Translations under genes and position numbers: made by a program
Shown here: piece after piece, positions 11,946 to 22,731 of the stretch
How the letters are laid out: the number at the start of each line of letters is the position of its first letter
Position numbering within the stretch: position 1 is the stretch's first letter
Notes under the pieces: generated by a model
Told to the model about the DNA's origin: nothing
The model's input: only the letters and a program-made list of their open reading frames with translations
The model's database searches: none
Origin: Isoetes taiwanensis
Lineage: Eukaryota > Streptophyta > Lycopodiopsida > Isoetales > Isoetaceae
DNA: 64,000 nt
Assembly: GCA_021234155.1 (NCBI GenBank)
Contig: JAJEKV010000423.1
Span: 1 to 64,000 of the forward strand
Direction of reading: 5' to 3'

Positions 11946-12311
11946 ATGAGGAAGGTTGGGTTATTGGGCTTGTTACCTTCAATGTCGACTCTTCCGTCAG
12001 AAGTGCCTCTACCTGTTAGGCGAAGGATTACACCCCCTGTAGTTGCCGCCACAGTTCAAGGATCCGTTAGGCGATGGATTACACCCCCTGTAGTTGTCGC
12101 CACAGTTGAAGGATGCTTCATGATGGTTGCTGTTTGGATGATGGGAATAATTACCGATCATGTCGTTGATAAAGCCGTTGATAAAATCGGGGAGAAATGC
12201 TTGCTCGTGGTTGATAAGCTTGGAGAAAAGAGCCTGGTGGTGGTCGATAAGCTGGCAGAAAATAGCCTGATGGTGGTGGATAAAGTGGCGGAGTGGCACA
12301 GAACAACTTGA
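11946..12311 (+). CDS. Repeat-built reading frame, function unknown
   Basis: This 121-codon frame consists largely of two in-frame tandem repeats. A 51-bp unit (12015-12116) is present twice and encodes RRxITPPVVxATVxG. A 33-bp unit (about 12200-12300) encodes VVDKLGEKSLV / VVDKLAENSLM / VVDKVAE. Both periods are multiples of three, so the repeats keep frame. That could reflect coding selection or simply the only way such an array stays open. I recognise no domain and see no splice sites that tie it to other exons. It may be non-coding repeat DNA. Confidence 0.25.
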   Translation: MRKVGLLGLLPSMSTLPSEVPLPVRRRITPPVVAATVQGSVRRWITPPVVVATVEGCFMMVAVWMMGIITDHVVDKAVDKIGEKCLLVVDKLGEKSLVVVDKLAENSLMVVDKVAEWHRTT

Positions 12312-12479
12312 TTGTTGTGGATAAGCTTGATTACAGAAGATACATTGTAGCCATTTTTGGACTCGGGACCCTTAATCTGGCCTCGCCTGGTGCGATTTTG
12401 TGTTTGGTAAATCAACCTTGTTTTTGTTCTCTGTACCACGATTGGTTCTCTGTTCTCTGTGAGTTCAGGGCAGCTTGGG

Positions 12480-13020
12480 TCAATTTTTGAGCTTGAAAAG
12501 ACTGTTTACAGTTTATTGATCTGTTGTCTTTCAATCTCTTCTGTTTGTCTATTGTTTTTATCTATTGTATCTATTGTCTTTTGAATCTCTTCTGTTTATC
12601 TGTTTTATTGTTTATCTATTGTTTTTATAGTATATCTATTGTATTTTGTGGAGTTGAGAGAGGATTTGAACCTCCAGGAGGTTTTGGCCTTGTCCCATTC
12701 AAGGCAACTTTCAAAAGGTTGAGAGTTGAATACATGGTCATGACGGGCAAGCAGGAGTCTGAAAGAGAACAGATAACTGAGATTATATTTAATGCAATCT
12801 AGGCTGGGCAACCCCTAAAAAAATATAAGGGCAAGATTCAGAGCCACAGGAATTTACCTTTTGGATTGCACAAAGCTTGTGGCAACTGCTGCCAGTAGTG
12901 CATTTGTACAGATAGATGGCAATACGTTGCAAGTACAAATCTATATATATGCACTATGCATGTACAATATATGTCTATACATGTACACTAGTCCAACAGG
13001 TGATCATGTGGTATTGACAA
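12480..13020. other. Pyrimidine-rich tract and non-coding DNA
   Basis: 12510-12640 is a tract of recurring TATCTATTG, AATCTCTTCTGTTT and TTTATCTG words, strongly T-rich on the plus strand. A tRNA-like T-arm sequence sits at about 12652-12680 but has no matching acceptor arm. There is no gene. Confidence 0.5.
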
Positions 13021-13024
13021 GACC

Positions 13025-14438
13025 ATGATCATAAGGAGAATGGTCCAGAGGAATGGAGGTGGTCATAATTTTCACGTCCAAGGGCATGCATGCGGAAGAA
13101 GTGTTCGTTTCTCTGAGTTGTTAGACAAGGGATTGTCATCTTCTGCTACATCCTCTGGGGTATCAGAGGCTATATCCACCATGGTGGATAATAACCAGAA
13201 GGAGGTGGCATCCTATCTTCAACAACTGCATGCTAAGCAATCCTCCATAGATGTCCAACTCCCACCAGAGGGGATCTTCTATAAAGTACAGAAATGTCAA
13301 GTGGCCTTTGCACGCTTTGGGTCTTCAATCGTCGTGCAGATTAGTTACGAGGCCCATCGACCTCATATGGATCAGCTGCATGCTAAGTGGTGTGCCACTT
13401 CAATGATCCATTGTTAGACTTGAAGCATATGGGATCGTGCCATCGTGGTTGTCTGGTCATCTTCATAAGTTGGGTCTTTCAGCTTATCAATCCATCAAGC
13501 TCATAAGCAAAAGATCAAAGATGTTTCTTCTCATACTTGGTTCGCCTGAGCTGGGCGCCCAACTCATTGAACGTGGCATTGACCTCTGTGGAGGATTTTT
13601 TTTTTTTTTTTTTTTTTGTATCATCAATATGTTCCTAGTTCTTTTCCAGGCAAATCAGATACTCTGTGTGTTCCATTTTGGATTGCCATTGAGGACTTTC
13701 CTCTAGAAATGCAGGATTTGGAGTTTATTGTGGCCATTGCAAATGAGATAGATTGCATCTTCAACACTCTATCATGAATGGCCTGACCAAGATTTTGTGT
13801 TGCAAGGGCCATTGATCGTGATCTGCCTCATACAGTTGTTGTTCAAAGTGGTATTATATTCTTTCCTTTCATATGGCAATTACTCAATGACCCTAAGCTG
13901 GCTCTTATGTGTCCTGAGGCACCTGCTTTTCCCATCACTTGGTACAGACCATTTCATTGCTGACCCAACTGCAAATTCTTCTTCGATTAATCCTGATCAG
14001 CGTATGTGGAGATTGGAGAAAATTCAAAGGATGCAAAAGCAAGCAGAGGCGCCTCGTATTCAATACATGCTGGATATTGATCGTCAAGGTGTCCACCCTC
14101 CGCTTAAACATCCATCTGCTTGCCAACCTCGGAAGATAGCAAAAGGCTCTAATTCTGAAGTGTCCAATATGATTCGCGAGTCACATATCCTTCTATTAGC
14201 CCCCATCATGGTTGTTTCTCACCAATTCAATGGCTAATATATTTGAAGAGGTTGAAGAGGTTGCTACATTGCATAAAGTTGAGAATACTACCATTGCCAC
14301 TTTGGAGGCACCAGTGGGAATCCCTGTTCCAACACTTTCGGAACATCAATGCGGTTAATCTCATGGAATGTTCATGGGGTGGCCTCTTCCTCCCTTAAAA
14401 GGAGTCAGATATCTTTCTATCTTTCTAACATACAATGA
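13025..14438 (+). mobile_element. Truncated, decayed L1-type LINE
   Basis: The 5' part (13025-14300) is an ORF1-like protein in broken frames. FWIAIEDFPLEMQDLEF followed by IANEIDCIF matches the W...P...W...L..IA...G core of plant LINE ORF1 (DUF4283 region). At 14349 an ATG opens MRLISWNVHGVASSSLKR, the start of the ORF2 apurinic-like endonuclease (SWN-x-x-G), which stops after 29 codons at 14436-14438. A T tract at 13597-13617 interrupts ORF1. Nothing of reverse transcriptase follows, so the copy is 3'-deleted or overwritten by the next element. Confidence 0.7.
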
Positions 14439-14568
14439 ATAGGATTCAAAAACACTCTCCAGGCAGCTCTAACTATATGCTTATTAATATGGGTAGTGTT
14501 AGAGGGTATAATCTAAGAACTTGACAACGTAAACTTCCTTAACCTTATCGTCCCGCACAACATGGAAG

Positions 14569-15362
14569 TCAAACTAGCAGTAAGTCTTCGATTTCCATGA
14601 TAAATAAAATAATGTGAGCAGCCCTGTTTAACAAATTCTTATTATCTAATACAACAAGGTTTTTCATGTCACCTGCACCTACCTCAAGTACAAATCCTTT
14701 CTCGATAGTCGAATCACTAATATTATGAAAATGACACACATAATGAACCTTTCCTATGTCCTTCATGCAGTATCCCACCATCCCTTCAAAACAATGTAAT
14801 CTATTACTCATTAATGCCTTATACACCAACACAACACCAGCAGGCTTTGAGGGCCAATTGAAGTCGCTTTTAATCGCCTCATTTATAGCCCTGGGGGACT
14901 TGTACTAAGCCCAAAAAAAGGCCTGACAATGCAAATGATCAATAGAAGCACCCCTTTCAAGTGCAACTGCTCCAGACACACATCTCTTGTCACAAAAGGA
15001 CAACGTATCATAGAAGCTTCTAAGCACATCTTGACCTGAAAGTCCCAGCATCATAGACACATCTATAGCTCCCCAATCATGTTCCAAACTAGGCCTAGCA
15101 AAAGCATAGGCTTGAAGTGAACTGGAAGATATAAGGCAGAGACCCAACAACCCCCTTACCTTTTCTTGCAGCCTTCTTCAAGAACATCATGCCAACTAAA
15201 GCAACAATAGAAGTGGAAGAAAAGTACTTCAGCCGAAGCTGCAAGAATAAGAATCCAACACAACAATTCACTCTCTTCATTCTCATGCAAATACCAGCAT
15301 ATCCAGCACCTGCATGCACACGCTGAAAATGGAAACATCCTGAAGACGCGCCCACACACCAT
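14569..15362 (-). pseudogene. HUH-endonuclease (Rep-like) fragment
   Basis: The minus strand encodes RPSLEHDWGAIDVSMMLGLS, then GAVALERGASI followed by DHLHCQ (14923-14940), which is the H-hydrophobic-H (HUH) metal-binding motif. A TAG-interrupted continuation leads to MVGYCMKD, with the Y-x-x-K catalytic tyrosine signature at 14761-14772. About 50 residues separate the two motifs, normal for rolling-circle Rep nucleases. After that come HNISDSTIEKG and a C-terminal tail. The N-terminal third is in shifted frames and motif I is not clear. Candidates are a Replitron-type transposon, a Helitron relative or an integrated CRESS-type Rep. I favour a Replitron-like transposon because no helicase follows, but this is inference. 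Confidence 0.5.
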
Positions 15363-15680
15363 CCCTAAAGTTCCGAAGCCACAAAAATACTACTTCCATT
15401 TCGTATAACATAGGTCCAGCATCATCAAGTATGTATTTCTATACGAATATGCCAAAAAACCTTCTAAAACCATATGTAACATTTCTACGTTTTGATATTT
15501 CGGCCACTACTTAAAAGCCGAGATCTTTGTCACGAAGCACAAGCTTATATATTTTTGAGCTTTGTGTGCAATTTTAAAAGAATACACGAAATAGAAGAAA
15601 AACGTTTATTAAAACTAATGCCACCATTCGCGAAATAACGGAAAATCATATTGAGAGGAGGTGTAATTATACATTGTGCG

Positions 15681-15941
15681 TCACAAATCATTGCTATATA
15701 TTCATATTTGATTATATATTCACACGAGGGGGTCACAAATCATTGCTATATATTCATATTTGATTATATATTCACAGGAGGGGGTGCAACTGAGGCTACC
15801 CAGGGACTGCCACAGTCGTTGTATCCATCAATCCTATGTCTCATAGCATGTGTGAGGGGCTACCACAGTCGTTGTATCCATCAATCCTATGTCTCATAGC
15901 ATATGTGAGTACAATCCTATGTCTCATAGCATATGTGAGTA
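15681..15941. repeat. Two adjacent tandem repeats (52-bp and 53-bp units)
   Basis: Unit A (TCACAAATCATTGCTATATA...) occurs at 15681 and 15733. Unit B (CACAGTCGTTGTATCCATCA...) occurs at 15811 and 15864, and its last 30 bases are present a third time at 15911-15941. Copies within each set are almost identical, so the duplications are recent. Confidence 0.85.
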
Positions 15942-16873
15942 CGCTATTTGAATGAAGACACTTTTCTACAATCAATTCAACCCCAAAGTTACTTTGCAAG
16001 CTCGTTTGTTCACTCTAATGCCTTTTTTTCTCTCATAATCCCATTTCTAAGGCACTGGCTTGCTAGTTGTTTTATTGCATCTTAATCCGTTCATGTGTGC
16101 TCAACCGCTTGCATTATTCCTTTGCTCTTACTGTGCTTTTGGCATTTCAAATGCAAGAATTCATCTTCATTTTACAGGGCGTTGCATAGATCTATACAAC
16201 TTCAACTTCTTGAACCAGGTTTTATCTTATCTTTATCTTTGTGTAGCATACTAAAGAAGGAAATTAGTGGGTACATCAACTAAATTGTCTCAGCATTATG
16301 CAGGTAACAAAAGCATATACTTGCATCATTTGTGGCATGCTGCTCCAATTATTGAAGAAAATGTTAATGGAAGATCATGGCAAACTAATAGGAGTGTTGC
16401 TGCCAATGATGCCAGCACGTGGTTGATTTAAATTTCATCTGTAACCTTGCTGATGAAAAGAGGACATTCTTGTGCTTCCATTGCTTTAGCATCCTGTTAA
16501 ATGCTATGTAAAATCACCCAAAACATAATGCCACAAATAACAAAGGAGGTAAGTGCCGATTAGGAACCATCAACGAAGCATCAGTATCTGACGTTGTTCC
16601 ACAAGGTCCTTGACTGACCTGCTAGCGTTCATAATTGGTGACATAACATGCGTTCTTTCTTTCAAAATGGTGCTCAACTTGACGATTGCATCCAGATATA
16701 CCAACTAAAAATCGGTATTGTTGCGCAAACCCTCCCCTTAATATATTATAAGTCAAGAAGCTAAATATAATCTAAAGAGTAACAGCATTCTTGATAGCAA
16801 TGGCCGATGAATCAATCATTGCAACCACCAGATGTGTAAGAGAAAAAGAATGGTTGGACTTCGTCCAAACACC
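15942..16873. other. Downstream flank of the PPR gene
   Basis: AT-rich, no supported gene. On the minus strand this would hold the 3' UTR and polyadenylation region of the PPR gene, and possibly a distal exon for the small upstream exon at 20931-21188. I could not identify one. Confidence 0.4.
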
Positions 16874-19800
16874 TTAAAATTTTCCGTACTCCACGTTAGT
16901 CTCAAGTTTTGAAATCTCTTCCTGCATGCCAGAACCCCCCAGAATATTTGCCATCATAATATAGGCAGTGGCATCCTTATCATCCAAACTCAATATAGCC
17001 TCAAAAGCAAGCTTTCCAACCACCACATTGTTCCACTTTTGACAAGCTCCCAACAATGTTCTCCATATTGACAAGTTGGGTTTGAAAGGCATAGTATTAA
17101 TCATAGCTACTGCATCATCCAGAAGATTGGCCCTGCTAAAGAGATCAACCATACAAGCATAATGTTCAATGCCAGGAGTGATCATGTGGCAGAGATGCAT
17201 GACCTCAAAGTATTGCTTCCCCTTATGGACAAGACCGGAATGACTGCATGCAGTAAGAACAGAAAGAAATGTGATGCTATCTGCCTGGAAACATTCCTTC
17301 TGCATACTCTCAAATAAATCGAAAACGCATTGGGCATCTCCCTGGTGTGCATATCCTGCTAGGAGGACATTCCATGCAATCAAGTTCTTTGAGCTCATTC
17401 CGTCAAAGACATTCTTTGCATCTGCCATGTTCCCGCATTTCGAATAAAAATCAATAAGGCAATCTGCTACAACTACAAGATCCTGCAGTCCGGCACTGCA
17501 AATTTGGAGGTGAATTCTTTTTCCAGCTTCCAAGGCCCCCATATTTCCACAAGCCTTCAAAGCGCCAACATATGTTTGAGCATCCGGTGTCAAACCTTCA
17601 TCTTGAATGTGTTTAAATAGTCGTAAAGCTGATTCACACTTCCCATTTGATGCAAGCCCAAATAGTACAGCATTCCATGACACCATATTGTGATGCAAAA
17701 TTCTGTCAAAAACACAAGAAGCATGTCCTAAACTTCCACAACTTGCATACATATCCACTAGTGTATTTGCCACAAAAATGTCTAACTCATGCCCACTCTT
17801 TGCAAGTTGAGAGTGGATAAATATGCCCTTATTCAACCAGCTAATTTTGACATGTTCCCCTTCAACTTGCTTGTTCTCTTCTTTTGCTGCACAGGTAGCA
17901 CATGCTTTGAGTGCAGCAACATAAGTCCAAGGATCTGGTGTGAGACTTTCAGTTTGCATGCATCCAAATAACTGCAGAGAGAGGTCAGGTTCCCCACTAT
18001 CTATGTACCCAAATATCATTGCATTCCATAGCACCACATCATTATGTGGCAACTTGTCAAAGACATGACGAGCATGTATCATGCTCCCACATTTTGCATA
18101 CATATCCACAAGCGTGCTAGCTACAAATATGTCTGACTCAAACCCATGCTTTGCTAGTTGAGAATGGATAGTTATGCCTCTTTCAAGAGACTCCATTTTG
18201 ACAAGTTTTCCCTTAACTTGCTTGCCCATTTCTTTCATACCACAATTAGCACATGCCTTCAGAACTGCAACGTATGTTCGAGATCCTGGCACGAAACCTT
18301 CATCTTGCATCTGTGCAAATAGTTGGAGGGCCAACTCATTTTCTTCACTTTCTGTATGTCCAAAAATCACAGCATTCCAAGACACAAGATCATGATGTTG
18401 CATCCTATCAAAAACTTGACAGGCATTGGCCATGCTTCCACATTTGGCATACATATCCACCAAGGTGCTTGCCACAAATATCTCAGTGTCGTGCCCACTC
18501 CTTGCAAGTTTAGAATGAATATCAAGTCCCTTCTTCAAATATTCTATTTTCACAACTTTGCCCTTAATGGGTTTGCCCACTTCTTTGGTTGCACAAGAAG
18601 CACATGCCTTCAGTGCAGCAACATAAGTTTGAGCACTTGGCATAAAGCCTGTATTTTGCATGCATTGAAACAGTTCCAAAGCAAGTGAACAATTTTCACT
18701 TTCTGCATAGCCAAATATCAAGGCATTCCATAAAACCAGATTAGGATGTTCAACAATTTGAAATGCCTGATGTGCATGCACCATACTGCCACAACTGGCA
18801 TACATATCCACCAAAGTGCTTGCCACAAAAATGTCTAACTCATACCCTCCTTTTGCAAGTTGAGAATGAATAGATATAGCCCTCTCAAGCGATTCTATTT
18901 TCACAAGCTTGCCACCAACCTTTGTACCCACATCTTTTTCTGCACAATGAGCACATGCCTTCAATGCAGCAATATAAGTACGGGCTTCAGGTGTGAAATG
19001 CTCATCTTGCATATGTAGGAATAAATGAAGGGCCAATACACACTCTGCACACTCTAAATATCCAAATATCAGTGCATTCCAAGATACTGTATCATGATAC
19101 GCCATCGTATCAAAAACTTGACGAGCATGGACCATGCTCCCACATTTGGCATACATATCAACCAGGGTATTTGCCACAAAAATAGTCATTTCCTCTCCAA
19201 TTTTTTCAAGTTGAGAGTGAATAGCTATTCCCCTCTCTAGGGTTTCTACTCTTCGCAGATTCTCCGGATACTGTTTTCCATATCCTAGTTGTCCATAGCT
19301 AGCACATGCTTTGAGTGCAGCAACATAAGTTCTTGCCTCTGGTGTGAAACCTTCATCTTGCATTTGCATAAACAACTGCAATGCAAGCTTGCTGTCTCCC
19401 TTCTCTGCATATCCAAATATCAACGAATTCCATGATACCAAATTGCGACAAGGAATCTGATCAAAGAACCATTGGGCATATGCCATACTCCCACATTTGA
19501 CATACATATCGACTATAGTGCTTGCTACAAAAATGTCCGCATTATGCCCTGTCTTTTTAAATTGAGAGCAAATAGCTAAGCCATTTTCCAATAACTCTAC
19601 TTTAAAAGGCGTTTGGTCATCTTTCTTGACCTCTTTTTCTGCACATTTAGCACATGCCTTGATTGCAGAGGCATAAGTTCGAGCATCTGGGACAAAATCC
19701 TGATCTTGCATCCGTACAAATAATTCCAATGCCAACTCACACTCCCCACTCTCTGCATATCCAAATATTATGGCATTCCATGATAGGACATTGTGATGAC

Positions 19801-20860
19801 TGATCCTATCAAAAATCCATTGAGCATGCACCATGCTCCCGCATTTTGCATACATATCCACGAGGGCACTAGCCACAAACACGTCCGACTCACACCCACT
19901 CTTTATAAGTTGGGAGTGAATGGCTATGCCGTTTTCTAAACAGTTTATTTTGGAAAGTCTGCATGCTTCCTTTTCTGCACAATTAGCACAAGCCCTCAAT
20001 ACAGCAACATAGGTGCTTCCATCTGGTGCGAAACCTTCATCTTGCATGCATGTAAATAACTGTGAAGCTAACTCGCATTCTCCATCCTCTGAATATCCAA
20101 AAATCACTGCACTCCAGGAGACTATATCTCGTCGTAGCATCTTTTGAAATACTTGACGAGCATGGATCATGCTCCCACATTTGGAATACATATCCACAAG
20201 AGTGCTTCCCACAAACATGTCTACTTCATAGTTTCTCTTTATAAGTTGAGAGTGAATGGATATACCCTTCTCTAAACACTGTACTTTAAAAATTTCCCTC
20301 TTGCACTGAATGCTCTCTGCTTTTGCTGCATAATTACCACATGATTTCAGAGCAGCAACATAACTTCGAGCATCTGGTAGAAAACCTTCATCTTGCATTT
20401 GCAAAAATAACTGCAAAGCCAATTGACACTCCCCAATCTCTGCATATCCAAATATCATGGTATTCCACGTTATGGTGTTCTGATATAGCATGCTACTAAA
20501 AAATCGAGCAGCATCTAATATCCTTCCACATTTGCAATACATATGCAATAGGCTGTTGGCTACAAGAATATTGTTATCATTTGCCGTAATAATAGCAGCA
20601 GCATGAATTCTTGTCCCATTATGCAGCTTCCTTGAACTGCTGCAGGCCTTTATTGCTGCAAGTAAGATGGAAAGGTCTGTTCTCATGCCATTATCTAGCA
20701 TGTGGTCACAATTTGTAAGGCCTTCAGACTTATTTGAAGAAGACCACTTCTTTTCAACAACGCATTGCCTATGTTCCTTCTGTAAGATGGGTCTTTCGCT
20801 TTTGCTGTAATGTGCCCTCATACCCCTCATATAGAGCCATCTAGTTTGGAAGGTGAACAT
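16874..20860 (-). CDS. PLS-class pentatricopeptide repeat protein, E-type
   Basis: This is an intact 1328-codon frame without introns. PPR proteins of this class bind organelle RNA, usually to direct C-to-U or U-to-C editing. About ten repeat blocks are marked by the recurring motif VDMYAKCGSM (variants in all), each followed by SWNAxIFGYAESGECELALQL and FxxMQDEGFxPDARTYVAAL. Before each IHSQL motif there is an extra Lys/Glu-rich stretch of about 20 residues (for example CAEKE...KVVKIE.LERG) not found in standard L motifs. The last block is of the ordinary kind (ACGNMGALEAGKRIHLQ). The C-terminus has an E1 motif (SIWRTLLGACQKWNNVVVGK) and stops with no DYW deaminase domain, so a partner deaminase would be needed for editing. 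The N-terminus (about 45 residues) is basic and could be an organelle transit peptide. An in-frame TAA lies four codons upstream of this ATG. Confidence 0.9.
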   Translation of the reverse strand: MFTFQTRWLYMRGMRAHYSKSERPILQKEHRQCVVEKKWSSSNKSEGLTNCDHMLDNGMRTDLSILLAAIKACSSSRKLHNGTRIHAAAIITANDNNILVANSLLHMYCKCGRILDAARFFSSMLYQNTITWNTMIFGYAEIGECQLALQLFLQMQDEGFLPDARSYVAALKSCGNYAAKAESIQCKREIFKVQCLEKGISIHSQLIKRNYEVDMFVGSTLVDMYSKCGSMIHARQVFQKMLRRDIVSWSAVIFGYSEDGECELASQLFTCMQDEGFAPDGSTYVAVLRACANCAEKEACRLSKINCLENGIAIHSQLIKSGCESDVFVASALVDMYAKCGSMVHAQWIFDRISHHNVLSWNAIIFGYAESGECELALELFVRMQDQDFVPDARTYASAIKACAKCAEKEVKKDDQTPFKVELLENGLAICSQFKKTGHNADIFVASTIVDMYVKCGSMAYAQWFFDQIPCRNLVSWNSLIFGYAEKGDSKLALQLFMQMQDEGFTPEARTYVAALKACASYGQLGYGKQYPENLRRVETLERGIAIHSQLEKIGEEMTIFVANTLVDMYAKCGSMVHARQVFDTMAYHDTVSWNALIFGYLECAECVLALHLFLHMQDEHFTPEARTYIAALKACAHCAEKDVGTKVGGKLVKIESLERAISIHSQLAKGGYELDIFVASTLVDMYASCGSMVHAHQAFQIVEHPNLVLWNALIFGYAESENCSLALELFQCMQNTGFMPSAQTYVAALKACASCATKEVGKPIKGKVVKIEYLKKGLDIHSKLARSGHDTEIFVASTLVDMYAKCGSMANACQVFDRMQHHDLVSWNAVIFGHTESEENELALQLFAQMQDEGFVPGSRTYVAVLKACANCGMKEMGKQVKGKLVKMESLERGITIHSQLAKHGFESDIFVASTLVDMYAKCGSMIHARHVFDKLPHNDVVLWNAMIFGYIDSGEPDLSLQLFGCMQTESLTPDPWTYVAALKACATCAAKEENKQVEGEHVKISWLNKGIFIHSQLAKSGHELDIFVANTLVDMYASCGSLGHASCVFDRILHHNMVSWNAVLFGLASNGKCESALRLFKHIQDEGLTPDAQTYVGALKACGNMGALEAGKRIHLQICSAGLQDLVVVADCLIDFYSKCGNMADAKNVFDGMSSKNLIAWNVLLAGYAHQGDAQCVFDLFESMQKECFQADSITFLSVLTACSHSGLVHKGKQYFEVMHLCHMITPGIEHYACMVDLFSRANLLDDAVAMINTMPFKPNLSIWRTLLGACQKWNNVVVGKLAFEAILSLDDKDATAYIMMANILGGSGMQEEISKLETNVEYGKF

Positions 20861-20930
20861 TTCAGGAATTTAAGAATTTTCTGGATCACGTAGTTGAACC
20901 ATAAATCATTTGAAGTTCCGTTTTACATAC

Positions 20931-21188
20931 CTTGATTGTTTTGATGCCCCACATCTTCGAAGCCAGATCAGCTCCTTGCATCTCTGCATAAAGCTTGTTT
21001 TTGCCATTTTCTGCTTCTTCTTCAGCAGGCGATGCGTTGCCACGGAACCATGGAGCAATGTGCTCCAACCGAGGAGCTGTATTGTAGGCAGACATCTTAG
21101 GCGCCTCAAACATGACGACGGTTTTGGATTTTGGGATGCTAGAAGAAGAAAACACTAAATTTTGGCGAAGATGGTAGCTACTAGCCAT
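20931..21188 (-). CDS. Small spliced 5' exon upstream of the PPR gene
   Basis: A minus-strand frame starts MASSYHLRQNLVFSSSSIPK, a serine-rich, basic leader that could be a transit peptide. It continues with LEHIAPWFRGNASPAEEEAE and reaches ADLASKMWGIKTIK, where a good donor (AAG|GTATGT) cuts it at 20931. No partner exon is visible in the 70 bp before the PPR start, and the phase does not join the PPR frame. It is either the first exon of a separate gene whose intron contains the PPR gene, or part of the PPR 5' leader with an upstream reading frame. The protein is not recognised. Confidence 0.4.
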
Positions 21189-21265
21189 CCTCTACGGCTT
21201 TTATTTGGGGTACCCCGTTGACTATAAAATTCAATGCTATTCAACTAAATAGGCCTTTAAATTTA

Positions 21266-22125
21266 GGGAAAATTATAAAAATACCCTTGTATTTTTAGAT
21301 ATTTATGAAAATGCCCCTATATTTTCTTGAATTGTTAAAATGCCCCTGCTATTCTATTCTATTCAAATTAGACAAAGCTCCAGGAGAGCGCCTTTGGCTG
21401 GCAGCTTCAACTCATAGAAATTTGAGTTGATAACAAAGATGCTGATGAATAGATCCCGATTGCATCACAGACGAAATCAGAAAATCGTGTATTTTAATGA
21501 AAATCGAGATTGAAAAGTAACCTTACCTTCCTTGCTATCTCGGTGCATTTGTTTATGAGATTTAGCAGGTCGTTTACAGTCTTTTACACATTCTTGTCGT
21601 CCTTCTAGTACCCTAACAAACAATTACTAGACGCCCAGCTGTAAGTGATCACCATCCCAGTAAAGCGCAGATCAATCTTCAGTTTTGGGCATCTGGGTTT
21701 CCAGAAACGAAGAAGCTGGAGCTTTCTGTCCTTCCTCTGAGCTCTTCCTTAAGGAAAATTCCCAATTTGGCTGTGGCTATTTCCGCAACCAAACCTACAG
21801 AATTTCTGGGCTTCTCGCCCAAATTTTTGCCCCAATTCTTAGAGGATCGGATCAGTGCACAAGGGGAACTTAATCGGAGCAGTGCACAAGGGGAACTTCA
21901 GAGGTGAAAGGACCCAGCACACTGCATGGCTATGGCACAAATAGGATAGAAATGGGAAGCTCAAAGCTTGATCGGACCCATTTCTTGTCTGGCTCTTTAC
22001 TTGCAGGAAACGTAAGCCCATTCTTGCTCGTAGAAGAAATGATAGGGGCATTTAGATAATTTACAAAAATATAAGGGCATTTTCATTTTTCCTATAAAAT
22101 ATAGGGGCATTTTTATAATTTTCCC
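21266..22125. mobile_element. 860-bp TIR element, Tourist/Harbinger-like
   Basis: The ends are inverted repeats of about 90 bp starting GGGAAAATTATAAAAATRCCC and containing repeated AAATGCCCCTATATTTT words on both sides. The flanks are TTA at 21263-21265 and TTA at 22126-22128, the 3-bp target duplication typical of PIF/Harbinger elements. The interior has no transposase, so it is non-autonomous. It contains a short direct repeat (AGTGCACAAGGGGAACTT twice, about 21850-21900). Confidence 0.65.
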
Positions 22126-22272
22126 TTAAATTTAAATTAGGATAAGTTAGATTTTTTAACTGTCTACTTAAACTAATAAGAGATCTTTACACTTGCACCA
22201 AGATTGACATAAACTAGTTAAATCTTTTCGTAGCTCAAGAACGGACTCAAAGTACAAGAGGCTCTAACAGCC

Positions 22273-22731
22273 ATGCAGAGACAGGGTTTACACAGGGAAC
22301 TGGCAAAAGTCAGAGAATTGAGTCGGGCGGGAATACAAGCAGGGGTAAAAAATGGGAAACTCTATCTCAAAAGGGGACGAGAGAACACATCACATGATCA
22401 AACAACGCAAGGAGACGTGATGGACCCACAGGACCTGAAGAAAGATGGGAATCTCGAATTGGAAGCAACGAGGGGACAGGGACAGCAGATACGGATAGGG
22501 GAAAGAGTACCATCGGGATCAGTGGACCGGGAAGCAGCCCCCAAGATCCTAACGCAGACACAGCTACGGTGGGGAAGCGGAAAAGAGGCCGGAAAAGACC
22601 TAGACCAAAGCATAACCCCGACAAGGGAAACAGGGGGGGACCAGGGAGCAAGGACAAGGAGACAGATAAAGAAAGGACACGAACTAGATCACCAGGGGGG
22701 CAGGGGAACACAGAAAGGAAGGAAGAAATAG
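22273..22731 (+). CDS. LINE leader protein (ORF1-like), basic
   Basis: A 152-codon frame rich in Gly, Arg, Lys and Gln (for example RRQIKKGHELDHQGGRGTQ). No fold is recognised. It overlaps the endonuclease frame that begins at 22569 in another phase. Its position directly before the endonuclease suggests an RNA-binding leader, but it could equally be non-coding leader sequence. Confidence 0.35.
   Translation: MQRQGLHRELAKVRELSRAGIQAGVKNGKLYLKRGRENTSHDQTTQGDVMDPQDLKKDGNLELEATRGQGQQIRIGERVPSGSVDREAAPKILTQTQLRWGSGKEAGKDLDQSITPTRETGGDQGARTRRQIKKGHELDHQGGRGTQKGRKK

Noticed and set aside
12645-12735. tRNA-like T-arm (GGTTCAAATCC with paired flanks on the minus strand)
   Set aside because: No partner acceptor strand, D-arm or anticodon arm at the expected distance. 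Probably chance.
13597-13617. T tract as the tail of a minus-strand retroelement
   Set aside because: LINE ORF1-like sequence continues on both sides, so it is more likely a slippage expansion.
17789-20244. Plus-strand frames antisense to the PPR gene
   Set aside because: Shadows of the minus-strand repeats; no domain of their own.
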